64,000 bases of DNA from Paralithodes platypus (lineage: Eukaryota > Arthropoda > Malacostraca > Decapoda > Lithodidae). Of this stretch, positions 36,701 through 47,013 are shown in pieces. The stretch's first letter is position 1, and each line of letters opens with the position of its first letter. The stretch covers positions 6,586,739 through 6,650,738 of the forward strand of contig CM064573.1 of the NCBI GenBank assembly GCA_032716605.1, in the 5' to 3' direction. The notes under the pieces were generated by a model that worked only from the letters and a program-made list of their open reading frames with translations, did not search any database and had not been told where the DNA came from. The position numbers and the translations under genes are program-made.

Positions 36701-36967
36701 TGCCTAGTGAGTTTACTGCTCAATAGGTGGCATTCTGAGAGTGAGGGTCTGAGTCTGTAGGGTGAGACAGTGAAGCACTTGAACGAAGCAACCAGCGGCT
36801 TCAGAGATGGAGCTGCTTCGAGCCATGAATGGATGCTTCACATGTCTCACTCCCCAGACTGGAACAAGACCTCACGGGCTTCACCGTGTTGAGCGGTGGA
36901 ATGTACAGGCTCTCAGCCTATGCCCGAGAAGGAGTAGTTGGAATATAGAAAAAAAAAAAAAAAAAAA
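36701..36967 (+). mobile_element. tRNA-Ser-related SINE, 5'-truncated
   Basis: Begins tgcctagtgag, then gctcaataggtgg, ctgagagtgagggt, cttcacatgtctcactcc, gcttcaccgtgttgagcggt, agtagttggaatatag and an A tail of about 18 bases. Lacks the tRNA-like head of the full-length copies at 21627-22108 and 54796-55280. Confidence 0.85.
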
Positions 36968-37952
36968 TGCCCTTTTCACAATACAACACTTTATACATTC
37001 CTCCACTGGCATAGTGGTTGGTGTTGGTGTTTTTTTCCAGTTCAATTACACCTTAGTGTAAAACATGTACCTTACTTACTGTATATGTCGGTGTCTTCTA
37101 CTTGAATAGTATTCTCCCATTGTACTTTGCTTTAATACCTTCCTAATTAATTGATATTGTCAGATATACTAAAATATAAATAGTTCACTGACTACAGTAA
37201 TGTAAAAGGGTGGCTATTGGATAGCTTTAATTGGGTAATAGCAAAGGTTTAATACATTTCATACATAACTTTTCAAAAACCCTATTACTACAAATGTGGT
37301 ACATAATGAAACCCTCCTTCCCCATAACAAACAGGATGATAGGTGATTTATCACCGACTTCCACAATGTCTCTACCAAAGACAGGATCGTCCATTTATCT
37401 TTGTTAACTTGGACAGATAAATGGCGTTCCCAAACAGATATTCAAATCCAGGAACATTCAAATAATCGACTCCCTCTTTTCTCAATTCTTTCTCAGACTG
37501 ACTGATAGTTATCTCCAGGAAGGACATAAGGTTTTTTCTGAACTATCACATTGTCCATAAAGTGCTCCTCCTCAAATGGTGCTTCTATTCATTATGTCAA
37601 CTGTTCAAAGTTAATTTAACAGATGCTAACATAATTATAAGATAGAGAAGATTATAGAATTATATGGACAGCAGGAATTTAAGGAATAGCACATATCAGA
37701 TACTTTACAGCAAGAACTGTGTCATTATCTTGAGTGCTTTTCGGAACAAGTCTTTCTTCCATCAACTATAAATGGATATTGTTTGTACAACTTATATTTT
37801 CGATAGATAAAACAAACAAAAATGTATTACAAAAAACAAACATATATACATGTTAAACATAATAGTTATCATGATTATATTGTTTTGGAGGTAGCTATTA
37901 GCTGCACTATATTATTTGATAATCGCTGTCTGACTGAATAGGTTAATGTAAT
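36968..37952. other. No gene recognised
   Basis: AT-rich; no supported feature. Contains the insertion target of the following LINE at its right edge. Confidence 0.5.
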
Positions 37953-38014
37953 AACACTCTATGCCGACCCTCCACAGCCGAAGACAAAATCAACGACCAG
38001 TGGAGGAAAACCGG

Positions 38015-38922
38015 ATGCCGGCCGCGGGGAGCAGTTTCGGGAGCCAAACCGTCACAACCATCCCCTGCCCCCCTCCTGGGGGCACGGGTCCTTGGAACGG
38101 CTTCGGTCGCGCCGGGAATTTCCACACCTCTCACACCACACACACACATCACATAGTTTTTCCTACACCGAGAAATGACTCTCCGGCTGTCATTTCTCGA
38201 AGACTTCTTCTAGCCGGAGACATTGAGAGCAACCCAGGACCCACGTTCACATACATATGTCCAACTTGCTCAAAACCCATCACTTCGAGTCGCCATACTA
38301 AGGGTTCAGTTCTCTGCAATTCATGCGGGAACTGGACCCACTTCACCTGCACAACACTTGCCTCCAAGAAACACTACACAAACACCTGGACCTGTTCCTC
38401 ATGCCCCTCCCTCTCCCAGTCAAATCCCTCACCTAAAACCCGTCCACCTCTCCTCCCCAACCCACCTAACCTTCCCATATCATCCACTCCCCCCCCTAAA
38501 ACCCGTCCACCTCTCCTCCCTAACCCACCTAACCTTCCCATACCATCCACATCCTCAACTCAACACACCACACCCCATCCTAATCCATTCCAACCCCCAT
38601 CTCCTGCTCCCCAATCCCCACCCCCACCTCACCCATCCCAACCCCCAGTCACTCCCTCACCCCCACCCCCACCATCACCCCCACCCCCACCCCCACCCCA
38701 TCCTCGTGCAGCAGCACCCAACATACATCGTGCACATAACATTAACATTCTTCAACTGAACATAGATGGCATCAACACAAAGAAACACGAACTCTCACAC
38801 TTCATCAAACAACACAACATACACATTGCCATCTTACAAGAAACAAAACTCCGCACAACACAAAAACACCCACATTTCATAATTTCACCACCATCAGACA
38901 AGACCGGGCTGTCGGCGGGGGC
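38015..38922 (+). CDS. LINE ORF, N-terminal part: 2A-like, PHD finger, endonuclease start
   Basis: The open frame begins at an ATG at 37961, but that ATG lies in the duplicated target sequence, so the first element-encoded start is the ATG at 38015. Domains in order: a leader, AGDIESNPGP (2A-like), a C4HC3-type PHD finger (CPTC, LCNSCGNW, HFTC, WTCSSC) at 38258-38404, about 100 residues rich in Pro, and the endonuclease start (INILQLNIDGIN, IAILQETKL). The PHD finger probably helps nucleic-acid or chromatin binding. The frame is lost in the G-rich string gtcggcgggggcggtgg around 38911-38927, a likely indel in a G run. Confidence 0.85.
38219..38242 (+). other. 2A-like ribosome-skipping motif
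   Basis: Codes DIESNPGP, preceded by RRLLLAG. This fits the 2A consensus D-(V/I)-E-x-N-P-G-P, in which the ribosome skips the final Gly-Pro bond and releases two chains. Such motifs are known near the N-terminus of some LINE ORFs. Here it would separate a leader of about 70-75 residues (from the ATG at 38015) from the PHD-endonuclease-RT protein. Confidence 0.8.
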
Positions 38923-41877
38923 GGTGGACTCATCACCCTGGTACACAAAGAAATATCATACATAGTAACCAGTGTACAAACCAAATCACTCCTCCCCCCA
39001 AATGATAACACAACAGAAATACAGTCAATTAAAATACGCACTGGTAACAACTCCAACATAACCATCATAAACACATACATCCCTCCCCAAACATCCCCTA
39101 CAGTACCAAATGAATACAGACCACACTTACAACACATCACAAACACCCCACACACCCCACACATCATCCTGGGTGGTGACTTCAACGCCAAGACGTCGGC
39201 CTGGTTTGTCGACAACCCCGACACAGACAGAGGGCTGGTACTACAAAACCAAACCGATAACCTCATCATCCTTAACGACATCCATCAACATACCCATATT
39301 CCTCACCAAGCCCTCTATAACCCATCATCTCCAGACATCACCTTTTGCTCCCCAGAACTCGCCCCCACAACATCCTGGAGGGTGGTCAGAACCTTAGGAT
39401 CTGACCACCTCCCGATCATTATCACCACCAAAACCAGACTCACCCCAGCTAGCCACAAACACACATACACCAATTATAAAAGAGCTAACTGGGAAGCATT
39501 CACAAATGAGACAGAACAACACTTCACAACTCTAAACAGTACACCCATCACTAACATCAACAATGCTGTACACATACTCAATAAAACTATCCAAAACGCT
39601 GACAAGAAACACATTCCAAGAGGTAACAGAAAAAGACACAACCCCAACTTCACACCAGAAATTCAAAACCTCATCAGACAACGCGACATACTGAAACACT
39701 CCCCAGCACCCCACACACAAGACATCACACAACAAATTCAAGCACTCAACACCCAAACTAACAACAAAATACAAGAACAACAAAAACTAAATTGGAATAA
39801 CTTCCTACAAACACTTGATCACAAAACAAACCCCAAAAAACTATACAAAACACTAAACAGCATCACACTTTCCAACAGCAACACAACACAATCACATGCT
39901 GCAATCACAACAACAGACTCTACTCCTTCATGTAAACAACAAGCAAACACTCTCATCAATCACTTCTCACATGTCAGCCACCTAAAACCTCACAAAGACG
40001 ACCGACGTGTCATCCGACGTAAGAGACAATTCCCCACAGACCCTGACTATACACCCTTCACCAATCACCAGACAAAGCATATCATCAACAATCTCAAGCA
40101 CTCACCCGCCTGTGGCCTAGACAACATAAGCAACATACACCTCAGACACCTGGGACCACAAGGCATACAAGCACTCACTAACATATCAAACTACAGCTAT
40201 TCACACAACACAATACCAGACATTTGGAAGCATGGTATCATCATCACATTCCCCAAACCCAACAAAGACCCCACGCTACCCTCCTCGCACCGCCCCATCA
40301 CACTCCTTTGCTCCCCCTCCAAAGTCATGGAACGCCTAGTATTACAACTAATTACACCTGACCTACCCCTAGCTCCAACACAACATGGCTTTAGGCCACT
40401 GCACTCCACAAACACTCTTCTCACAGACCTTACACAAAGAGCTTTCGACGGCATCAATTCAGCTAGACCACCACACAGATCACTATTAGCCACACTCGAC
40501 ATTAGTAAAGCCTTCGATGCCATCCCCCGCCACAACCTAACAAACAAAATCTACAACACAAACATGCACAACAACACAAAACGGTGGCTGGCCAACTTCC
40601 TAGCAGGCAGATGTGCACACGTATCTTTTGCCGGTCAGTCCTCTAAAATCAGAAACTTTCCAAACGGAGTCCCACAAGGATCCGTCCTATCGCCCGCACT
40701 CTTCAATCTGTACATGCACGATATAACTACACCCAATACGCCCCAAATAAACTTAGCCTCCTATGCAGATGACATAACACTCACATGCACACACCATGAC
40801 CCAAAAAGAGCAACAGATCTCCTTCAACCCTATCTCAACACACTACATGGCTGGTGCACTACAAACAGACTTAATCTAGCCCCAGCCAAATCCACCGCAA
40901 CCCTGCTCACAAGTTGGACAGGAGAACACGAATACATCCCTCAACTCACCATAAACAACACACCCCTAACACATACACACACACCCAAAATCCTAGGAGT
41001 AACATATGATACTCATATGACATTCAAACAGCACACCACAAACATTAAAAAGAAACTGACACCCAGACTTAACGCCCTCAGGTCACTTGCTCACACAAAA
41101 TTTGGACACAACAAAGAAACTACCACCACAGTATATAAACAATACATAAGATCAGTGATGGAATACGCAAGCCCAGCCTGGGCTTCTAACCTAGCTGAAA
41201 CACATCATAAGACCTTACAGACTATTCAAAACAAAGCCCTGAAGATCATTACAGGCTGCACAGCTACTGCACCCACAGATCACCTACATCAAGAAACCAA
41301 AATCCTCAAAGTCAAAGACCATCTGGACATGAGAGGCACTCAATTCCTGGCAGCAGCCTCCACGAACCAAGACCACCCACTAAACTACATGGCAACACAC
41401 CCACAGACACCAAGAAATATCAAAACAACACCCAGCACACGGTATCACACACAATTATTGTCCTCTCTCCCTCCCTGCCCACCCCGAACCAACTTCCAGA
41501 AGCACATCCATACTCATATCTCTCACCGATCCATCCACTCACTCACAGACAACACGCAGCTGCATGCACGACCTCCCGAAATCCATCCTTCCGAATCCTC
41601 CCTTCCTCGCGAGGACAGAGTCCACCTGGCCAGGCTGAGATGCGGACACCATCCAGCTCTCCTGAGCTATCAGAAGAGACTGGATGACTCCGTTGTCGAC
41701 ACCTGCCCGGGATGTAACACAGCACCCCATACCATTAAACACATCATAGAAGACTGCATTTCACACAACCACTTACGCCAACAACACAATCTACACTCAA
41801 TGAGAGCTCTGTGGGAAAGCCCGATCGTGGCCATGGCCTTTCTCAGGGACTCGGGGCTGTTCGGCCAGGCAGCTTAG
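38923..41877 (+). CDS. LINE ORF, C-terminal part: endonuclease and reverse transcriptase
   Basis: Open without a stop from about 38923 to 41877 in the frame +1 relative to the first part. Endonuclease blocks: GGGLITLVHKE, NTYIPP, GGDFNAKTSAW (about 39172), LGSDHLPI (about 39391-39414). RT blocks: LKHSPACGLDNIS, SSHRPITLLC, QHGFRPLHST, LDISKAFDAIPRH, GVPQGSVLSPALFNLYM, SYADDITL (catalytic YADD at 40762-40773), RLNLAPAKS, KILGVTYD, EYASPAWA. C-terminal finger CGHH to CPGC to H-x4-C at 41640-41756. All catalytic residues I can recognise are present. The protein nicks target DNA and reverse transcribes its RNA from the nick. An upstream frameshift is the only visible defect. Confidence 0.9.
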   Translation, partial: GGLITLVHKEISYIVTSVQTKSLLPPNDNTTEIQSIKIRTGNNSNITIINTYIPPQTSPTVPNEYRPHLQHITNTPHTPHIILGGDFNAKTSAWFVDNPDTDRGLVLQNQTDNLIILNDIHQHTHIPHQALYNPSSPDITFCSPELAPTTSWRVVRTLGSDHLPIIITTKTRLTPASHKHTYTNYKRANWEAFTNETEQHFTTLNSTPITNINNAVHILNKTIQNADKKHIPRGNRKRHNPNFTPEIQNLIRQRDILKHSPAPHTQDITQQIQALNTQTNNKIQEQQKLNWNNFLQTLDHKTNPKKLYKTLNSITLSNSNTTQSHAAITTTDSTPSCKQQANTLINHFSHVSHLKPHKDDRRVIRRKRQFPTDPDYTPFTNHQTKHIINNLKHSPACGLDNISNIHLRHLGPQGIQALTNISNYSYSHNTIPDIWKHGIIITFPKPNKDPTLPSSHRPITLLCSPSKVMERLVLQLITPDLPLAPTQHGFRPLHSTNTLLTDLTQRAFDGINSARPPHRSLLATLDISKAFDAIPRHNLTNKIYNTNMHNNTKRWLANFLAGRCAHVSFAGQSSKIRNFPNGVPQGSVLSPALFNLYMHDITTPNTPQINLASYADDITLTCTHHDPKRATDLLQPYLNTLHGWCTTNRLNLAPAKSTATLLTSWTGEHEYIPQLTINNTPLTHTHTPKILGVTYDTHMTFKQHTTNIKKKLTPRLNALRSLAHTKFGHNKETTTTVYKQYIRSVMEYASPAWASNLAETHHKTLQTIQNKALKIITGCTATAPTDHLHQETKILKVKDHLDMRGTQFLAAASTNQDHPLNYMATHPQTPRNIKTTPSTRYHTQLLSSLPPCPPRTNFQKHIHTHISHRSIHSLTDNTQLHARPPEIHPSESSLPREDRVHLARLRCGHHPALLSYQKRLDDSVVDTCPGCNTAPHTIKHIIEDCISHNHLRQQHNLHSMRALWESPIVAMAFLRDSGLFGQAA

Positions 41878-41909
41878 GGAACAACAACAACAACAACAAC
41901 ACTCTATGC

Positions 41910-42835
41910 AAAAATAATTAAACTATTTTATTCATATATAATAGTACCCAGGTCAGTAATACAATGATTCGGAATATAAGATTATACAAAGACTTAGCGG
42001 AAATGTTCGCACCACCGATTTTCATCGATAAGTCAGAATACCAGAACAAACAGACAGTAGAGTAAACTACAGTATATGTTGAATATATATAAGATGATAT
42101 AAAAGGCAGAGATATAAAGAGAGTGTTATGCCTTTTGTTCCAGTGTATGTATTATGATAACGAGGCTAGATATTTTGGAAGAAAAGTGGCAAATAATGAT
42201 ATAATAAGTATAAAGAATATAGGAACAGTTAAATAAAAAGACCATTGGTAATATTATTAATGCATCACTATTGATAAAGACAGGAATTCATATTGCAGTT
42301 TGTTATCAACCCTGTGAATACTTTTTGTCGTTGGCTGTCTGTTGGGTAGTTTATGCAGTTGAATTGGATCTCTAGGAAGGGGAACACACTCAGTTAAACC
42401 TCAAAAGTTACTTCTAAGCGAATACAATTGTATGCCAAGATATTATACATTATTTTAGAGTTCCCCCTTAATTATACATGACTTTCTCCGAGCTCTACAT
42501 ATGTCACTAACGACTGTTTCTGAAGTTATAGTGTCGTGTGTCCCTATGCCTTCACAATACATGTATTACACTGGTATTCAGACTCGAACATTAGTTAAAC
42601 TATTCATGTAGCATAATGTTATGCTAAACATGTAATATTTTATGCAGAGTTGTCTACTATTTACAACTAAGGTTAAGAATGACATATATGCAAAATATGA
42701 GACCTATATTATTATCATGTTCTGTTATATATCAGTGTGATGATATTTATTGGTTAACTTTATCACAGTACGAGGACGGAGGACGCCTTATTCCTTTATC
42801 CTGACCATGATTATTGTGGTGTTGACAGTTGGTGC
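41910..42835. other. No gene recognised
   Basis: AT-rich flanking DNA; no supported feature. Confidence 0.5.
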
Positions 42836-43740
42836 TAACAATACTACGGTGATGGTGGTGGTGATGTTAGTAGTTGTAATACTGCTAAGATGGTGGTGGT
42901 GTGGGTAGTGTAATGTATGGTGGTGGTGTGGGTGGTGTAATGTATGGTGGTGGTGGTGCTAGTGGTGTGATGTTAGTAGTGATAATAGTGTTAAGATGGT
43001 GGTGGTGTGGGTGGTGTAATGTATGGTGGTGGTGGTGCTAGTGGTGTGATGTTAGTAGTGATAATAGTGTTAAGATGGTGGTGGTGTAATGTATGGTGGT
43101 GGTGGTGCTAGTGGTGTGATGTTAGTAGTGATAATAGTGTTAAGATGGTGGTGGTGTGGGTGGTGTAATGTATGGTGGTGGTGGTGCTAGTGGTGTGATG
43201 TTAGTAGTGATAATAGTGTTAAGATGGTGGTGTAATGTATGGTGGTGGTGGTGCTACTGGTGTGATGTTAGTAGTGATAATAGTGTTAAGATGGTGGTGG
43301 TGTAATGTATGGTGGTGGTGGTGCTAGTGGTGTGATGTTAGTAGTGATAATAGTGTTAAGATGGTGGTGGTGTAATGTATGGTGGTGGTGCTAGTGGTGT
43401 GATGTTAGTAGTGATAATAGTGTTAAGATGGTGGTGGTGTGGGTGGTGTAATGTATGGTGGTGGTGGTGCTAGTGGTGTGATGTTAGTAGTGATAATAGT
43501 GTTAAGATGGTGGTGGTGTAATGTATGGTGGTGGTGGTGCTAGTGGTGTGATGTTAGTAGTGATAATAGTGTTAAGATGGTGGTGGTGTGGGTGGTGTAA
43601 TGTATGGTGGTGGTGGTGCTAGTGGTGTGGTGATAGTAGTGATAATAGTGTTAAGATGGTGGTGGTGTGGGTGGTGTAATGTATGGTGGTGGTGATAGTG
43701 GTGTGACGTTGTTGGTAGTGTTCAAAACGTGGTGGTGATA
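42836..43740. repeat. Complex TGG-rich minisatellite
   Basis: About a dozen units built from gatgttagtagtgataatag, tgttaagatggtggtggtg, an optional tgggtggtg, and taatgtatggtggtggtgg plus tgctagtggtg. Unit length is about 64 or 74 bp according to presence of the optional block and the number of TGG triplets. Confidence 0.95.
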
Positions 43741-44229
43741 GTGGAGTCATGTAGTCTAGGGAGGAAGAGCACCGTTCTTCACTTTGCCTTTAGACGTTAA
43801 CAATGTAGGTGAAGCCTCAGAGAGAGAGAGAGAGATTATACAGACATGACGGAAATAGGTTTAATTATAACTACAGTAATTCATCATGCCAATATATGTT
43901 ATGTTGTCAAGTACTTACGCCACTGGGATTATTTCTTTCCGTAGACAGATGAAGTTAAAATAATACTGAATTGAATTCGAGGAAGGAAAACTTAAAGGTG
44001 TCTCTCCTCTCATCTTCTCTTCTCTCCTCTCCTCTCCTCTCTCCTCTTCTCTTCTCATCTTGTCTTCTCTCCTCTCCTCTTCTCTTCTCTCCTCTCTCTT
44101 CTCGTTCTCTTCTCTTTCTCTTCTCTCCTCTTCTCTTCTCTTCTCCTTCTCTTCTCTTCTCTTCTCTTCTCTTCTCTTCCTTTCTCTTCTCTCTTCTCTT
44201 TCCTTCTCTTCTCTCTCTCTTTCTCTCTC

Positions 44230-44301
<72 letters not shown>

Positions 44302-44561
44302 TTTATAATCTTGTTTGGGTCTTATAGGAAATCTATAGTTCTTTGCCAGCACGTTTCCCACCCAGTTAAGACTGAGCGACATTGTACCATTCAAGACATT
44401 CACATTTTTTGTTTCAGGAGCATCTTCCTATCTAAATGTATTCCTTATTATTTTAAACGCTTAATGAACATGTTTTAATAATATTAGAATATCTTATGAT
44501 TTATATACACACACACAATACCTATATTTGCCTAATGTATGCACAGAGAGAGAGAGTGAAG

Positions 44562-44629
<68 letters not shown>

Positions 44630-45051
44630 GCGTGTGTGTGGTTATATTAAACTGAAAATCAGCATTAAGCTCATCCTACTTTAAAATAATAAGTTACCAT
44701 ATCCAGTCACGCTGGAACACACAAGTTGTTATAAAAGCCCTTTAGTTCAAAACTGTATCTGGTCATCTCTCCCCAGGGTCTTTGTTGCCCCCTAACTGAC
44801 CAATGTAATGAACCATAACAATAATGGTAATGCGAAGAGGGTTGTTTTTATAATGGCGAGCTAAGAGCTGTAGAGACCCAAACAACAGAGAGAGAGAGAG
44901 AGGGAGACGCTGTATAATTTATCTAATTTGTAGTGTTCGGATGACAAGACCACGGCAATTACTGATTTGATACTTTTTGTATACTATCCATAAGCCTAAT
45001 ATGATTATCTTGAACAAGTACGTTACTCTGTTTACTTTAATGTTACTCCTT
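43741..45051. other. CT-rich and TG microsatellites, no gene
   Basis: Contains a CT/CTTCT-rich stretch (about 43998-44302), a TG tract (about 44567-44620) ending in tatatatata, and short GA runs near 43821, 44547 and 44889. Ser/Leu/Phe- and Arg/Glu-rich open frames here are artefacts. Confidence 0.7.
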
Positions 45052-45470
45052 GATTTAAAACCCACCCCTCACCCTGGTTTAAAACCCACCCCTCACCCTG
45101 GTTTAAAACCCACCCCTTTCCTTGGTTTAAAACCCACCCCTCTCCCTGGTTTAAAGCCCACCCCTCTCCCTGGTTTAAAGTCCACCTCTCTTCTTGGTTT
45201 AAAGCCCACCCCTTTCCTTGGTTTAAAACCCACCCCTCTTCCTGGTTTAAAGCCCACCCCTCTCCCTGGTTTAAAGCCCACCCCTCTCCCTGGTTTAAAG
45301 CCCACCCCTTTCCTTGGTTTAAAGCCCACCCCTCCCCATGGTTTAAAGCTCACTCCTCTCCCTGGTTTAAAGCCCACCCCTTTCCTTGGTTTAAAACCCA
45401 CCCCTCTCCCTGGTTTAAAGTCCACCTCTCTTCTTGGTTTAAAGCCCACCCCTTCTTCCAAGTTTAAACC
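45052..45470. repeat. 24-bp minisatellite, about 17 units
   Basis: Unit ggtttaaagcccacccctct plus ccct. The period is a multiple of three, so it is open on both strands (Gly-Leu-Lys-Pro-Thr-Pro-Leu-Pro repeats on plus; Gly-Arg-Gly-Val-Gly-Phe-Lys-Pro on minus). Third-position-type changes are not favoured and no signal peptide is visible, so I do not call a gene. Confidence 0.93.
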
Positions 45471-45955
45471 CCATTGTGTTTATCTTTATCCTCTCATGTT
45501 GGCTTCTCGATACTCCACTTCAAAAACTTTGATATTAAGATTTTGGTCTGCATAATTTCCTTGTAAATATTGGGCCTCAAAGATTATAATGTTAGTGTTT
45601 GGGGAGAAATTTTGCATGTGTGCAACACACACCCGGCAAAATTGCCAGCTGTACTAATTTGACTAATGTCAAGTTTAGTATTATATGTACAGCTATGGCA
45701 GATTAAAGATACAGAACTAACTTGTCATTTTTGTTATTATATTGTGTTTGTTTTCTTGTTTGCATTGCTCAGTTTTAAGTTTATAAATTACTTCCAACCA
45801 TAAATATAAGTAACTCTGGGTCAGCTGGATGGCTTGCCGACTGTACATGGTATACATCCATTAATATCAACAAACACATACAACAAAACATTGTAAAATT
45901 TTATGCATGTCATTGACTATCAAATTCTTATGTACACATGTTAGATATAGTTTGA
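45471..45955. other. No gene recognised
   Basis: Unique-looking DNA with no supported feature. Confidence 0.5.
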
Positions 45956-46018
45956 ACTAATTCGTTTTGTTGTTGTTGTTCCCTAGGCTGCCTGGCCGAA
46001 CAGCCCCGACTAATTCGT
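45956..46018 (-). mobile_element. 43-bp LINE tail insertion with 10-bp target duplication
   Basis: actaattcgt occurs at 45956-45965 and 46009-46018. Between them are only 43 bp: on the minus strand ggggctgttcggccaggcag, then cctaggg-aac and an AAC run. This is the last part of the LINE at 37965-41909 including its stop codon and tail, in the opposite orientation. It is an extreme 5' truncation. Confidence 0.9.
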
Positions 46019-46232
46019 GTTATAGTAATATGTGTTCACTATCATACGGCTCATCATATCCTCTTTATTGTATACAATGCACACAATTCACACAGGGATA
46101 CCAACATGAATGAATACTATGGAGACAGACCAATGACGGACTGACTGTGTGGGTGGAAAGGTTGGCTTGGATGATAGTGGCTTAAATGTCACAATCAATA
46201 TACCGTTATCTATCTTTGCACATTCCTCTATG

Positions 46233-46383
<151 letters not shown>

Positions 46384-46610
46384 GAGCAAGCAGCCAAGGT
46401 CACAGCCACTATGATATATGCACACGTAATCACGATTAATTTCGATGCGCTTTTACTTATTATTATTGTATCAACTACTTTAATATCCTAAATTAAGGGG
46501 AGTTCCTCGATCCCTGAAATTTTCCCTAATCCCTCCTCTGGCTAAAATTCCTCCCCTGGGAGCCAATTGCCTCCTGTTTGAGAATCATGATATATATACA
46601 GTATATATAT

Positions 46611-46617
46611 ATATACC

Positions 46618-46697
<80 letters not shown>

Positions 46698-46951
46698 TTT
46701 GTTTACAATTATCCTTATTAAATATTTCAAGTTCATTGTGCTCTCAAACTTATGGACGGTTAAATGTTCGTGTAGCACTAGATTGATGAATAATAAAACA
46801 AACAAACCTGGTGGCCCTTCCCACCAAGGGGGCGCCCCCTCTTTGGGTCCCACTATTCGTCCCTCGGCGGAATATTTTAATGAGTATTTGTCTTTTGCTT
46901 TCATGTTCACATTTCAAAGTGGTTCTCCCTCTTTTAACTTGGCACTAAGCG

Positions 46952-47012
<61 letters not shown>
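46611..47012. repeat. AT and CT microsatellites around a short unique block
   Basis: AT tract at about 46611-46693 (with accggt near its start) and CT tract at about 46957-47010. The block between shows tcccaccaagggggcgcccc but no recognised feature. Confidence 0.85.

Positions 47013-47013
<1 letters not shown>

Larger units (their letters stand above)
37953..41909 (+). mobile_element. Full-length non-LTR retrotransposon with 12-bp target duplication
   Basis: Flanked by aacactctatgc at 37953-37964 and 41898-41909, so the element itself runs from about 37965 to its (AAC)n tail at 41880-41900. It encodes one long ORF: 2A-like motif, PHD-type finger, Pro-rich linker, apurinic-type endonuclease, RT and a C-terminal CCHC-type finger; only one frameshift interrupts it. 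The stop codon is followed at once by ggaac and the AAC tail, so there is almost no 3' untranslated region. The 5' end has a cctccac/gtggagg inverted repeat (37969-38012 region). RT sequence places it in the Jockey/I group; finer clade not determined. Two other insertions with the same 3' end lie at 45966-46008 and 53347-53861. Confidence 0.92.

Noticed and set aside
45052..45470. Gly-Leu-Lys-Pro-Thr-Pro repeat protein
   Set aside because: A 24-bp tandem repeat is open on both strands simply because its period is divisible by three; no start context, signal peptide or flanking coding sequence supports a gene.
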